From Bacteroidales bacterium (GTDB lineage Bacteria > Bacteroidota > Bacteroidia > Bacteroidales > Marinilabiliaceae): DNA of 64,000 bases. The first letter of the stretch is position 1, and every line of letters starts with the position of its first letter. Shown here one piece after another: positions 17,828 to 27,127 of this stretch. The notes under the pieces are model-generated. The model did no database searches, was not told the origin of the DNA, and was given only the letters and a program-made list of their open reading frames with translations. The stretch covers positions 62,001 through 126,000 of the forward strand of contig JAGCYH010000041.1 of the NCBI GenBank assembly GCA_017960905.1, given 5' to 3'. The position numbers were made by a program, and so were the translations under genes.

Positions 17828-18442
17828 TTAGCTTTCCGCTTCTATCTTTTCGGCAAATTCCTGTAACAGGTCGGGTGTGTAGATTTTCTCGCGTGTCGAG
17901 TTGCGCACTTCGGTCCAGAGCAGGGCGGCTGTTTTCAGTTTGTTGTTGAAACGGGCGGTTTGCGGGTCGGAGCAGAAGTCGCTTACGAAGCGGTTCCACT
18001 GAAGCGCCGACTTGTCGTACGTGGCGTACGACTTGCGGCCGTAGTATATGTCGAGCAGGTCGCCGATGGTGAAGGCTGTGTCGTTGTCGGCTTTTACTTT
18101 TTTCACGGTCGCAACCATGTCGGTGTTGAACTTAAAATGCTCAATACCAGTTGTTTTCGAGAAGAAGTCGCGGAAGCGCGGACCGAAACAGAAACCACAC
18201 TCTATGAGTGTGGTTTCTAATGTTAGTTCGGTCGTTGTAGGTTTTGTTTTTCGGGCCTTTGCCGGCTCTTTTACTATGTTGCCTTTGAAGTACTCCTCGA
18301 TGTTGTGGTTGAGCTCTTTTTTCATTCCTAACGAACTTATTCCGAGCTGTTTACAAATCTGTTGCAGTTCTTCGCGGTACCAGTAGTATTTTGCAAATTC
18401 TTCGTACGATTTTATATCGGCAAAATCGGGTCGTTTCTCCAT
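17828..18442 (-). CDS. SAP-like domain protein of unknown function
   Basis: 204 aa, soluble. Residues about 12-55 read like a SAP helix-extended-loop-helix: SYEEFAKYYWYREELQQICK, then LGISSLGMKKELNHNIEEYF. Such domains often bind nucleic acid. Two charged helical stretches follow, with SFCSDPQ-like and W-rich segments resembling DUF6434-type proteins that accompany SAP domains. I am not sure of that family name. The gene starts 4 bases after a lipoprotein gene stops, so they may form an operon, though the products are in different compartments. Ends at a strong hairpin. Confidence 0.6.
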   Translation of the reverse strand: MEKRPDFADIKSYEEFAKYYWYREELQQICKQLGISSLGMKKELNHNIEEYFKGNIVKEPAKARKTKPTTTELTLETTLIECGFCFGPRFRDFFSKTTGIEHFKFNTDMVATVKKVKADNDTAFTIGDLLDIYYGRKSYATYDKSALQWNRFVSDFCSDPQTARFNNKLKTAALLWTEVRNSTREKIYTPDLLQEFAEKIEAES

Positions 18443-18446
18443 GCCT

Positions 18447-19076
18447 TTATTTTGCCATCTTGTTAGCCAGCTCTTCGTCCGACAGTTTATCGAGTTCGCC
18501 TTCCTTGAAGAACTGTATGAGCATTGTTGCGAAAACCTCGTCTTGATATGTGAACACGAAGTCGTACAGGCCTGGCTCAGCGTCTTCGGGGTTAACGTAG
18601 AGCGAGCACCAGGGGCTGCCTTCCTCTGCGTCGGGGTCGTTGTAGAGTTCGCCGAGCTGAACGAAGCCGGGCGTCAGGTCGCGTATCTTGTTTTTCAGAT
18701 AGTAGCTCTGGTCGTCTTTGTGCTTGATAATCCACACTTTAATGCCGTAGTCGGCATCTGTCTCGGGGTAAAACTCAATCCATTCGTTGAGTTCGAAAAT
18801 GCAGCGGATGCCTTCGGTGGCCGTTTCTGTTTTGTTAAAATCGCTGCTGCCAACACGGTTGCCTACAAGAGCAAGAGCGCGCAACACGGGCTGTTCGCCC
18901 TCTTTGACGTTCACGAAGTTGAGTTTGCCCGGAACCATCACACTCGACGTTTCTGTTGCTGTTTTTGCGGCGTCGTTTGCTGCTTGTTCAGCTGGCTGGT
19001 TGTTGGCGTTGTTGCTGCATGCCGCGAAAGCGAAAAGTGCGCATGTGGCGGCTAAAGAGATGAAAATTCTTTTCAT
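18447..19076 (-). CDS. Hypothetical lipoprotein
   Basis: 209 aa. Lipoprotein signal peptide with Cys at residue 20 (FAFAACSNN) followed by an Asn/Gln/Ala-rich linker to about residue 45. The mature part is acidic and probably beta-rich (GIRCIFELNEWIEFYPETD, GIKVWIIKHKDDQSYYL, LYDFVFTYQDEVF). I recognise no family. The C-terminal 20 residues are charged and helical. The linker suggests that the domain stands off the membrane. Upstream gene of a probable two-gene unit with the SAP-like protein. Confidence 0.6.
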   Translation of the reverse strand: MKRIFISLAATCALFAFAACSNNANNQPAEQAANDAAKTATETSSVMVPGKLNFVNVKEGEQPVLRALALVGNRVGSSDFNKTETATEGIRCIFELNEWIEFYPETDADYGIKVWIIKHKDDQSYYLKNKIRDLTPGFVQLGELYNDPDAEEGSPWCSLYVNPEDAEPGLYDFVFTYQDEVFATMLIQFFKEGELDKLSDEELANKMAK

Positions 19077-19165
19077 TTTTGTTTCAGTTTATTTTGAGCG
19101 AGCAAGATACGGCATTTTTTCGAGTGTAACAAAGTTTTTGCGATTTTTCGCAAAAACTCCCGCCG

Positions 19166-19687
19166 TCATTTCCTGTGCGCTGTTATTATGGTGTAACTGT
19201 GCGCGTTGACGGTTATAATAATGCCGTCGATAGTGCAGTAATAGTTTTTGCCGTTGCGGGTGATGGTGCATTGGGACGATTGAATTTTTTGTTTGCAATA
19301 TTCCACTGGGTCGGTGTCGGCAGAAAGCGAAAGGTTTTTGGCAATACGTTGGGCACCCATGGGGGTGGTAAAAATGCGGTGGATATTGTCTAAGAGGGTT
19401 ATCGGTTTGTTCCCGTTAAACTCTGCCATCTCTTTTTTGATAAACGATGCTATCATTTGTCGGTAGAGTTTTTCTACCATATCGGGATCTGCTCCAAGAG
19501 TTTCGGCTTTGGAACGCACTTTTTGAATTACCTTTTCTACTCGTGATGAGTCTTTAACCCCTTCCTCGTTTTTTTTGAAGGCGGCTGCCTGAGCCACATA
19601 TTCGCCTCTTTCGGCTATGAGGGCTATTATTGCGCTATCTATTCTGTCGATGTTCGAGCGCACTTCGTCTAAACTATTGCAAATCAT
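19166..19687 (-). CDS. Chorismate mutase (AroQ type) fused to a DUF3781 domain
   Basis: 173 aa. Residues 1-90 are an AroQ-type helical chorismate mutase: EVRSNIDRIDSAIIALIAER with the Arg and Asp-Ile-Asp pattern, YVAQAAAFKK with the substrate Lys, then VEKLYRQMIASFIKKE. This converts chorismate to prephenate, or is related to the isochorismate lyase PchB. Residues about 95-173 match the small DUF3781 domain (LLDNIHRIFTTPMGAQRIAKN, ITRNGKNYYCTIDGIIITVN, NAHSYTIITAHR), usually a stand-alone protein of unknown function. No aromatic-synthesis gene is adjacent. A frameshift joining two genes is unlikely because the linker is clean. Confidence 0.8.
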   Translation of the reverse strand: MICNSLDEVRSNIDRIDSAIIALIAERGEYVAQAAAFKKNEEGVKDSSRVEKVIQKVRSKAETLGADPDMVEKLYRQMIASFIKKEMAEFNGNKPITLLDNIHRIFTTPMGAQRIAKNLSLSADTDPVEYCKQKIQSSQCTITRNGKNYYCTIDGIIITVNAHSYTIITAHRK

Positions 19688-19720
19688 ATTGTTAATATTG
19701 CTTTTTGTAAAAAACTTCGC

Positions 19721-20425
19721 CTACTCCATGCACATGGCGACAAGACGTTGTATGTGAATGGCCATCGCGTCGAGACAGGGCACGGGCGTGTTGCCGTCGT
19801 CGAGGGCGAGCGGAAGCTCGGTGCAGCCTAGAATCACCGTATCTATCTGTTTTTCAGCTTTCTCGGCATCTATGATGCCGAGAAGCTTGCGCTGCGATTC
19901 GGGTTTCACAATGCCAAGCTCCAGCTCGTTGGCTATTATTGTGTGAACGGTTTTCATCGTCTCTTCGTCGGGCGTGACAACGTCAATGCCCTTATTTTCA
20001 AGCTCTTTGCGGAAGAAATCCTCTTTCATCGTAAAGATGGTTCCCAGCAGCAGAGCGCGGCGGTAGCCGTTGGTCTGCGCCTTGGCGCAGACGGCTTCGG
20101 GCATACTTACGAACGGCACGTTGCTTACGGCTTTTAGTCTGTCTCTCAGTCGGTTATATATTATGTGACCCGTCACGCATGAGAGCGCCACAATCTGGCA
20201 ACCACTGTTAATCAGGTTCTCTGTTTTGTCCCACAGATAGTCTTCAAGTTCGTCGTATTTTCGTTCGCTCATCAAACTCAGAAGGCGGTACAAATTGACA
20301 CTCTCTATTGTCATTTCGGGGAACGACGTTGCGTTTGTTAGTTTGTTAACTTCCTGATTTATAACTTTGTAATAAATCAATGTCGATTCGGGGCCTGTGC
20401 CGCCGATAAGTCCTAATTTCTTCAT
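19721..20425 (-). CDS. Aspartate/glutamate racemase family protein
   Basis: 234 aa from the ATG at 20425 (a TTG two codons upstream is less likely). N-terminal KLGLIGGTGPESTLIYY is the family signature. The two catalytic cysteines are present: C83 in LSCVTGH and C201 in ILGCTELPL. The usual CNT motif reads CVT, so the Asn that helps bind the substrate carboxylate is replaced by Val; substrate choice may differ from aspartate. Of the YgeA/RacX type rather than MurI. It stands 34 bases upstream of the chorismate mutase fusion on the same strand. Confidence 0.85.
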   Translation of the reverse strand: MKKLGLIGGTGPESTLIYYKVINQEVNKLTNATSFPEMTIESVNLYRLLSLMSERKYDELEDYLWDKTENLINSGCQIVALSCVTGHIIYNRLRDRLKAVSNVPFVSMPEAVCAKAQTNGYRRALLLGTIFTMKEDFFRKELENKGIDVVTPDEETMKTVHTIIANELELGIVKPESQRKLLGIIDAEKAEKQIDTVILGCTELPLALDDGNTPVPCLDAMAIHIQRLVAMCME

Positions 20426-20621
20426 ATTCAATTTTTTATTAATCTAATGTGAGATAACTGTTTTCTATTGCAAATATAGTCTTTTCTGACAACAAAGCGA
20501 ACTACTGAAATAAAAAACGCGCGCAAAACCGTTGGCCAATACTTCAAATAATGATGTAGAGATGCCAATAAATCAGGCTGATACGACAACTTTGCCCGGC
20601 GCTGTACGTATAAATGTGATT

Positions 20622-21434
20622 ATGAGATATTTGCTTGTGTTGGTTTCAGTAGTTCTGTTTTCGTGCGCGCGTACCGCGCCCGAAACAGATATGCTGTTGC
20701 CGCCTCTTGAGCCATGGCAAGAGCAGTCGGTTGTCGTGGCCGACACTTTAGTGCCGGCCAAGGTCGACGAGCCGAAAAAAGAGAATCCCGTCTTCAAGAA
20801 TTGGTCGGCTGGCGTGCTGCTTACCGAAGCCGAAGTCGCCGACTTCGGCGAGGAGCGCTGCTTCGCCTCGTCGGAAATCCCCGACGATGTTTTCAGCCGA
20901 ATGACGGGAAAGTCGTTCCCCGAAGACTGCACCGTCAGCCGCGACAGTCTGCGCTACCTCAAAGTGCTGCACTACAACCTGCAAGGCGAGATTCTGACTG
21001 GCGAGCTTGTTTGCAATCATCTTATTGCCAGCGATTTATGTGATGTCTTTCGTGAACTTTTCCAAAAACAATATCCGATAGAGAAAATCCGCCTCATCGA
21101 CGATTACGATGCCGACGACGAGGCTTCGATGACCGACAACAACACGTCGTGCTTCTGTTTTCGCGCCCTTGCGGGCGCGAAACAGCTCTCAATGCACGCT
21201 CTGGGCATGGCTGTCGACGTCAATCCGCTCTACAACCCGTACGTGCGCGACCGCAACGGCGTGATGCATATCCAGCCGCTTGCCGGCGAACCTTACAGCG
21301 ACCGCTCGCTCAGCTTCGACTATAAGATTCAGTACGGCGACGAATGTCAGCGCACGTTCCGCAAATATGGCTTTTTCTGGGGCGGCCTGTGGCCCGATTA
21401 CAAAGATTACCAGCATTTTTACACAGTGCGGTAA
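20622..21434 (+). CDS. M15-family D-Ala-D-Ala carboxypeptidase-like lipoprotein
   Basis: 271 aa from the ATG at 20622. I prefer this start because it gives a lipoprotein signal peptide with C15 (VVLFSCARTAP); an upstream frame to 20532 would bury it. The C-terminal half carries the M15C zinc site: SMHALGMAVDVNP (H192, D199) and DYQHFY (H265). Such enzymes trim peptidoglycan or cell-wall-derived peptides in the periplasm. The N-terminal 90 residues hold a Pro-rich linker and an unassigned region. Single gene: the upstream neighbour is divergent and ilvC downstream has its own promoter. Confidence 0.85.
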   Translation: MRYLLVLVSVVLFSCARTAPETDMLLPPLEPWQEQSVVVADTLVPAKVDEPKKENPVFKNWSAGVLLTEAEVADFGEERCFASSEIPDDVFSRMTGKSFPEDCTVSRDSLRYLKVLHYNLQGEILTGELVCNHLIASDLCDVFRELFQKQYPIEKIRLIDDYDADDEASMTDNNTSCFCFRALAGAKQLSMHALGMAVDVNPLYNPYVRDRNGVMHIQPLAGEPYSDRSLSFDYKIQYGDECQRTFRKYGFFWGGLWPDYKDYQHFYTVR

Positions 21435-21520
21435 CTATTATAAACAAAAGTAGATTTTTATTTTCGCGTTAGCAAAAAAAAATAAAACATTGGCGAAAAA
21501 CCATGTTGTTCGATTTTATT

Positions 21521-21551
21521 TTTGCAATATGCAAAAAGAAAACTAACTTTG
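21521..21551 (+). promoter_or_regulatory. Promoter of ilvC
   Basis: TTTG at 21521-21524, 19 bases, then TAACTTTG at 21544-21551: a full match to the Bacteroidetes housekeeping promoter. The leader to the ilvC ATG is about 90 bases. Confidence 0.85.
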
Positions 21552-21649
21552 CGGTCGCTTAACGAATAGGCCACGGCGAAGTACCTTTTCGTAAGTAAGA
21601 TAAAACATTGAAAATAATAAACTTAAGTATAAATTTATTCGAATAAAAA

Positions 21650-22693
21650 ATGGCAAAGATGAATTTTGGCGGTGTTATTGAAAACGTAATGACCCGCGAG
21701 GAATTTCCTTTGGAAAAAGCACGTGAAATTTTAAAGAACGAGACTATCGCCGTAATCGGTTACGGTGTACAGGGTCCCGGTCAGTCGTTGAACCTCCGCG
21801 ATAATGGTTTTAACGTTATCGTTGGTCAGCGTCAGGGCAAGACTTTCGAGAAGGCAAAAGCCGACGGCTGGAAGCCGGGCGAAACGCTCTTCAGCATCGA
21901 AGAGGCTTGCGAGCGCGGTACTATCATCATGTGCCTGCTCTCCGACGCAGCTGTAATGTCGGTTTGGCCTACTATCAAACAATATCTCAAACCGGGCAAA
22001 GCCCTCTATTTCTCACACGGTTTCGCCATCACTTGGAACGACCGCACAGGTTGCGTTCCGCCTAAAGACATCGACGTGATAATGGTTGCTCCTAAAGGTT
22101 CGGGTACGTCGCTTCGCACCATGTTCCTCGAAGGCCGCGGCCTCAACTCGTCGTATGCTGTATATCAAGACGCTACGGGCAAAGCTCTCGAAAAGACTCT
22201 TGCTCTCGGCATCGGTATCGGCTCGGGCTACTTGTTCGAGACAACTTTCCAGCGCGAGGCTACATCGGACCTCACCGGCGAGCGTGGCTCTCTGATGGGC
22301 GCTATCCAAGGCTTGCTTCTCGCTCAGTACGAAGTACTTCGCGAGAACGGTCACTCGCCTTCGGAAGCCTTCAACGAAACCGTTGAAGAGCTCACTCAGT
22401 CGCTCATGCCGCTCTTCGCTAAGAACGGTATGGACTGGATGTACGCAAACTGCTCTACCACAGCTCAACGCGGCGCCCTCGACTGGTACCCGCGCTTCCA
22501 CGACGCTATCAAACCTATCTGCCAGTGGCTCTACACAAGCGTTAAACTTGGCAACGAGGCTCAGATAAGCATCGACGCTAACTCGAAACCCGACTACCGC
22601 GAAGGTCTCGAGAAAGAGCTCAAAGCTCTCCGCGAAAGCGAAATGTGGCAAACTGCTGTTACAGTGCGCAAACTTCGCCCTGAAAACAACTGA
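21650..22693 (+). CDS. ilvC: Ketol-acid reductoisomerase
   Basis: 347 aa. It converts 2-acetolactate or 2-aceto-2-hydroxybutyrate to the dihydroxy acids, using NADPH and Mg2+, in valine, leucine and isoleucine synthesis. The Rossmann motif GYGVQGPGQSLNLRDNG starts at residue 37. The metal site lies in TSDLTGERGSLMGAIQ, and SHGFAITW and VMVAPKGSG-type segments are present. Compact class I length. The gene stands alone between its own promoter and terminator, while in many Bacteroidales ilvD, ilvB and ilvN lie beside it. Its codon use is strongly biased, as expected for a highly expressed gene. Confidence 0.97.
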   Translation: MAKMNFGGVIENVMTREEFPLEKAREILKNETIAVIGYGVQGPGQSLNLRDNGFNVIVGQRQGKTFEKAKADGWKPGETLFSIEEACERGTIIMCLLSDAAVMSVWPTIKQYLKPGKALYFSHGFAITWNDRTGCVPPKDIDVIMVAPKGSGTSLRTMFLEGRGLNSSYAVYQDATGKALEKTLALGIGIGSGYLFETTFQREATSDLTGERGSLMGAIQGLLLAQYEVLRENGHSPSEAFNETVEELTQSLMPLFAKNGMDWMYANCSTTAQRGALDWYPRFHDAIKPICQWLYTSVKLGNEAQISIDANSKPDYREGLEKELKALRESEMWQTAVTVRKLRPENN

Positions 22694-22714
22694 TAATGTG
22701 ATACATCAGATACG

Positions 22715-22751
22715 AAAAAACGCATTTCGGCTTGCCCGAAATGCGTTTTTT
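22715..22751 (+). terminator. Intrinsic terminator of ilvC
   Basis: CGCATTTCGG / CCGAAATGCG, a 10-bp stem with a 5-base loop, flanked by A6 and T6, starting 22 bases after the ilvC stop. Confidence 0.9.
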
Positions 22752-22922
22752 CATTACGTCGCGCGTTACTTATATTGCAAATTACAGTGCGTTTGCCGAT
22801 AAAAACGCTACTTTTCTTGAATATTTATCAAAGTAAAAAAAAATAGCACTTACTTTGCACAAAAATAGAATGTTTGACGTTATCGTATTGCATAAAAGTA
22901 AATTGCGATAGCAACAAAAACA

Positions 22923-23723
22923 ATGATATTACGAAAATGCCACTATAGCGTACTGATATTCATCAGTTCATTTTTGTTCGCCCACAGCGCTTACGGGCAG
23001 GACAAACTTGAGCTGGGCGTTTTCTTGGGCGGCTGTTATTACCTTGGCGACCTCAACCCGTCGCAGCAGTTCAAGGACCTTCGCCCCGCAATAGGCGGCA
23101 TTGCTCGATACGCGCTAAGCGACCGCTGGGCTCTCAAGGGCAACGTCATCGCCGCCAATATGGCCGGCGAATACCCGGGCAGCGGCGACGTGTATCTGCA
23201 CCACGAAGGCCGCATTGTACGTACCGTGTCGGCCGACGGAACGGTGCACACGACTATCGACAGCGACTACTCGTTCAACCGTACCGTTGTCGATGCCGGG
23301 CTCACGGCTGAGGTCAACTTCAGAAGCTACGACAACCTGTTCCGACAGGAACAGACACGCTTCACTCCGTACCTCACTTTCGGGCTCGCAACAACATTAT
23401 ATGAAAGGTATGAAACTAAAAGCGACAGAAAAACAGTTTTTGTATTATCTTTGCCGTTCGGTTTGGGAGCCAAATATAAAGTCAATAAATGGCTGCGTAT
23501 AGGATGCGAGTGGAGCTGGCGCAAGACGTTCACCGACGAGCTCGACACCGTGGAACCCGACGAGGCGAAAATCAATCCGGCCGACCCCTATGGCATGGGG
23601 AAAAGCAAATGGACGCACAACAACGACTGGTACTCGCTCTTTGGCGTTACCCTGACGTGTAGCATGTGGCCACGGAAAATTTCGTGCAACGATGGAGTAA
23701 ACAAAAACTTCAATCGAAGGTAA
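22923..23723 (+). CDS. DUF6089-type outer-membrane beta-barrel protein
   Basis: 266 aa. Signal peptide 1-25 (HSAYGQ), then a small beta-barrel: [19 protein letters not shown], the [15 protein letters not shown] turn, [17 protein letters not shown] and [19 protein letters not shown]. This protein type is regularly encoded just before uppS and bamA in Bacteroidota, as here (13 bases before uppS). It is probably an outer-membrane protein of unknown role, perhaps linked to barrel assembly or lipid homeostasis through its neighbours. The C terminus is charged and does not end in Phe, which is unusual for a barrel. Confidence 0.8.
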   Translation: MILRKCHYSVLIFISSFLFAHSAYGQDKLELGVFLGGCYYLGDLNPSQQFKDLRPAIGGIARYALSDRWALKGNVIAANMAGEYPGSGDVYLHHEGRIVRTVSADGTVHTTIDSDYSFNRTVVDAGLTAEVNFRSYDNLFRQEQTRFTPYLTFGLATTLYERYETKSDRKTVFVLSLPFGLGAKYKVNKWLRIGCEWSWRKTFTDELDTVEPDEAKINPADPYGMGKSKWTHNNDWYSLFGVTLTCSMWPRKISCNDGVNKNFNRR

Positions 23724-23736
23724 CTTTTTGATTATT

Positions 23737-24477
23737 ATGTCATTGAAAGAACAAATAGTAATGAGCCAATTGCCACAGCATGTGGCAATAATAATGGACG
23801 GAAACGGACGGTGGGCCAAGAGTAAAGGCAAAATACGACTCTTCGGGCACAAGTTCGGCGTTCGCGCCGTACACAACATCACCGAAGCCGCAGCCGAACT
23901 CGGTATCAAGTATCTTACGCTCTATACTTTCTCCACCGAAAACTGGAGCAGACCGCTGGCCGAAATAAAAGGAATAATGTCGCTCCTCGTTTCTACCATT
24001 GCCGAAGAGACCGAAACGCTCCTCAAAAACAACGTCAGACTGCGCGTCATAGGCAACAACTCGCTGCCCGACAAAGTGCAGGCCAAACTCGACGAGTGCG
24101 TCAAGAAAACAGAAAACAACACTGGCCTCACGCTCGTACTTGCGCTGAGCTATAGCTCGCGCTGGGAAATAACCGAAGCAGTGCGTAGCATTGCCAAACA
24201 GGTCAAAGACGGCGCTATCGACATCGACGCTATTGACCAGAATACCGTACAAAACAACCTTTCGACATCATTCATGCCCGACCCCGAGCTGCTTATACGC
24301 ACCAGCGGCGAATGCCGCATAAGCAACTTCCTGCTCTGGCAGATAGCATATTCCGAACTCTACTTCACCGACACCCTCTGGCCCGACTTCGACAAGGAAG
24401 AGCTCTACAAAGCCATCGTCGAATACCAGCACCGCGAACGTAGATTCGGTATGACAAGCGAACAGTTAAAAAAATAA
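23737..24477 (+). CDS. uppS: Undecaprenyl diphosphate synthase
   Basis: 246 aa from the ATG at 23737 (a TTG three codons upstream is less likely). Cis-prenyltransferase that builds the C55 lipid carrier for peptidoglycan and O-antigen from FPP and [12 protein letters not shown] with catalytic D21 at the N terminus, then [13 protein letters not shown], and the C-terminal [15 protein letters not shown] and [10 protein letters not shown] motifs are all present. Part of the envelope operon DUF6089-uppS-bamA-skp, with bamA 21 bases downstream. Confidence 0.96.
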   Translation: MSLKEQIVMSQLPQHVAIIMDGNGRWAKSKGKIRLFGHKFGVRAVHNITEAAAELGIKYLTLYTFSTENWSRPLAEIKGIMSLLVSTIAEETETLLKNNVRLRVIGNNSLPDKVQAKLDECVKKTENNTGLTLVLALSYSSRWEITEAVRSIAKQVKDGAIDIDAIDQNTVQNNLSTSFMPDPELLIRTSGECRISNFLLWQIAYSELYFTDTLWPDFDKEELYKAIVEYQHRERRFGMTSEQLKK

Positions 24478-24498
24478 ACTACAGACAATAAATTACTG

Positions 24499-27108
24499 AT
24501 GCTGAAACGATTATATATACTTATTCTCACAACGCTCTGCGCCATTGGCGGCCGCGCTCAGATGCTCGAGGTCAACGACTCCATCAATAGCAACGACCCC
24601 AACTACGACACCGAGGCGCAGCGACTCTCTTTCTCGGCACAGCCGAGAAAGTACACCATTGCCGACATCATCGTTACTGGCGTCGATAATATCGACCAGA
24701 CAATACTGCTTAATCTTTCGGGCCTGAGAGTCGGACAGGACATTACCATTCCGAGCGATGAGGTAACGCAAACCCTTAAGCGCTATTGGAATCACGGACT
24801 TTTCTCCGATGTGAAAATTTACCAGCGCAAAGTCGAAGGCAACAACATATACCTCGAAATAGCCCTCAAGGAACGCCCGCGCCTGAGCACCGTCAACTTC
24901 AAAGGCATCAAACGCGGCGAGGCGAAAGAGGTGGAGCCAAAGGTGGCCATCATGCAAGGCGCGCAGGTAACGCCGTTCCTCATCAAGCGTGCCGAGAAAT
25001 ACATCAAATCGTACTTCGACGGCAAAGGCTACTCTAATACTCAGGTCAACGTTGTGCAACGCAACGACCCGAGCAAACCCAACCACGTAATTCTCGACAT
25101 CAACATCGACAAAAAAGAGAAGGTAAAGGTGCGCCGCCTCAACTTCGTGGGCAACAAATCGCTCTCGTACCGCAAGCTCAACCGAGCCATGAAGAAAACC
25201 AACGAGAAAGGCTTCGTAAACTTCTTCAGGACAAAGAAATACATAAAAGAGAACTACGAGAAAGATCTCGTAGCCCTCATCGAAAAGTATAACGAGAAAG
25301 GTTTTCGCGACGCGAAAATCGTTCGTCAGGAAGTCGTTCACAACGACGAGAAAAGCACCGTCGACATCACCATTGAGGTCGACGAGGGACAGAAATACTA
25401 CCTCGGCAACATCAACTGGGTGGGCAACAGCCTCTACCCGGGCGACTACCTCAGCTACGTGCTGCGCATGGATAAAGGCGATGTGTACGACACCAAGCGA
25501 CTCGACAAGCGACTGTTCCAGGACGACGATGCCGTGCACAACCTCTACATGAACAACGGCTATCTCTTCTCCGAAATAACACCGCTCGAGACCAACGTCT
25601 ACGGCGATACCATCGACCTCGAGATGCGCGTCGAAGAACGCACGCAAGCCACTGTGAATGAGGTTTATATCAAAGGTAACGACAAGACGCACGAACATGT
25701 CGTGCGTCGCGAAGTGCGCACAAAGCCCGGTCAGCTCTTCAACAAGTCGGAGCTTATACGTACGGTGCGCGAACTCGCGCAGCTCGGCCACTTCAACCCC
25801 GAAACGATAAACCCGTCGGTCAACCCCAACAGCGAGAGCGGCACAGTCGACCTGACCTACAACCTCGAGGAGAAACCCAACGACCAGATAACGCTCTCGG
25901 GCGGCTGGGGCGCCGGCATGTTCGTCGGCTCCGTGGGCTTGTCGTTCAACAACTTCTCGATGCGTAACATCTTCAACAAAGAGGCTTACTCGCCGCTGCC
26001 TACCGGCGACGGACAAAAACTGTCGTTGAATGCGCAGGCCAACGGCAAATATTATAAGTCGTTCAGTGCATCGTTCACCGAGCCTTGGCTCGGTGGCAAA
26101 CGACCCAACTCGCTCACCGTCTCGGGTTTCTACTCTTCGCAGACGGGCGTTAGTAAGTCGTACTACAACAACTTCTACAACGGCTACCAATCGGGCTATT
26201 CGGGTGGCGCACAGCCTATTGCGCGCTCCGAATTGCACCAGTACCGCAAGGTGTCGGGCATCTCAGTAGGTTTCGGCAAGCGCCTCACCTGGCCCGACGA
26301 CTGGTTTGTGCTCTACACCGAACTGGGCTATCAGGTTTACAAACTGCGCAACTGGCAGTACTTCCTCATGCAGAACGGCGAATCGCACAACATTTCGTTG
26401 CGCGTGTCGTTGAGCCGCAGCTCTATCGACAACCCGCTCTATACTCGCTCCGGCTCCAACTTCTCCATTGGCCTCAGCTTCACGCCGCCTTACTCGTTGC
26501 TCGCCCAGCGCGACAAGAACTGGCGCGACGAAGACGAGCAGCAGAAACTCTACAAATTCATCGAGTATCACAAATGGGCGTTCAAAGGAGCTGTGTTCAA
26601 GCCTCTCGATGCCGCTCATAAACTGATACTTATGGGTAAATTCGAAATGGGATTCCTCGGCTATTACAACCGCTACCGTAAGTCGCCGTTTGAGAAATAC
26701 GTTATGGGTGGCGACGGCATGTCGGGCTACAGCACTTACGGCGAAGAGACGATAGGCCTGCGAGGCTACGAAAACGCCTCGCTCACGCCGCGCTCCGTAG
26801 TCAACGGCTCCTACTCGTACGATGGCAACATCTACAACAAGTACACCATGGAGCTGCGCTACCCGATATCGCTTCAGCCAAGCGCTACAGTCTACGCTTT
26901 GGCGTTCGCCGAAGCGGGCAACTGCTGGCAGGAGTTCCAGGATTTCAGTCCGTTCGACCTCAAACGCTCTGCCGGTGCCGGCATCCGCATCTTCCTGCCT
27001 ATGTTCGGCCTCCTCGGTTTCGACTGGGGCTACGGCTTCGACAATGTCAGCGGATACAACAATGCCGGCGGCAGCCAATTCCACTTCGTAATGGGACAAT
27101 CATTCTAA
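24499..27108 (+). CDS. bamA: Outer-membrane protein assembly factor BamA
   Basis: 869 aa. Signal peptide 1-20, then five POTRA repeats about 50-455 (ADIIVTGVDNIDQTILLNLS, RLSTVNFKGIKRGEAKEVEP, KVRRLNFVGNKSLSYRKLNR, KYYLGNINWVGNSLYPGDYL, VNEVYIKGNDKTHEHVVRRE), then a 16-strand barrel. It contains the lid-loop motif family VRGF as LRGYENASL and ends in Phe (VMGQSF), the outer-membrane insertion signal. It folds and inserts beta-barrel proteins. Followed by three Skp-like periplasmic chaperone genes, which fits its client route. Confidence 0.96.
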   Translation: MLKRLYILILTTLCAIGGRAQMLEVNDSINSNDPNYDTEAQRLSFSAQPRKYTIADIIVTGVDNIDQTILLNLSGLRVGQDITIPSDEVTQTLKRYWNHGLFSDVKIYQRKVEGNNIYLEIALKERPRLSTVNFKGIKRGEAKEVEPKVAIMQGAQVTPFLIKRAEKYIKSYFDGKGYSNTQVNVVQRNDPSKPNHVILDINIDKKEKVKVRRLNFVGNKSLSYRKLNRAMKKTNEKGFVNFFRTKKYIKENYEKDLVALIEKYNEKGFRDAKIVRQEVVHNDEKSTVDITIEVDEGQKYYLGNINWVGNSLYPGDYLSYVLRMDKGDVYDTKRLDKRLFQDDDAVHNLYMNNGYLFSEITPLETNVYGDTIDLEMRVEERTQATVNEVYIKGNDKTHEHVVRREVRTKPGQLFNKSELIRTVRELAQLGHFNPETINPSVNPNSESGTVDLTYNLEEKPNDQITLSGGWGAGMFVGSVGLSFNNFSMRNIFNKEAYSPLPTGDGQKLSLNAQANGKYYKSFSASFTEPWLGGKRPNSLTVSGFYSSQTGVSKSYYNNFYNGYQSGYSGGAQPIARSELHQYRKVSGISVGFGKRLTWPDDWFVLYTELGYQVYKLRNWQYFLMQNGESHNISLRVSLSRSSIDNPLYTRSGSNFSIGLSFTPPYSLLAQRDKNWRDEDEQQKLYKFIEYHKWAFKGAVFKPLDAAHKLILMGKFEMGFLGYYNRYRKSPFEKYVMGGDGMSGYSTYGEETIGLRGYENASLTPRSVVNGSYSYDGNIYNKYTMELRYPISLQPSATVYALAFAEAGNCWQEFQDFSPFDLKRSAGAGIRIFLPMFGLLGFDWGYGFDNVSGYNNAGGSQFHFVMGQSF

Positions 27109-27127
27109 CAACTTAAAAACCAACAAA

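Noticed and set aside
20532..20621. Longer start for the M15 peptidase
   Set aside because: The added 30 residues are polar and would precede a clear lipoprotein signal peptide; the ATG at 20622 is better.
24511..26238. Long open frame of 575 codons on the minus strand opposite bamA
   Set aside because: It mirrors the codon bias of bamA, encodes no recognisable protein, and has no promoter or ribosome site. The same applies to long antisense frames opposite the SpoIIE sensor (15875-17122), SusC (8859-10004) and atpA (39249-40259).
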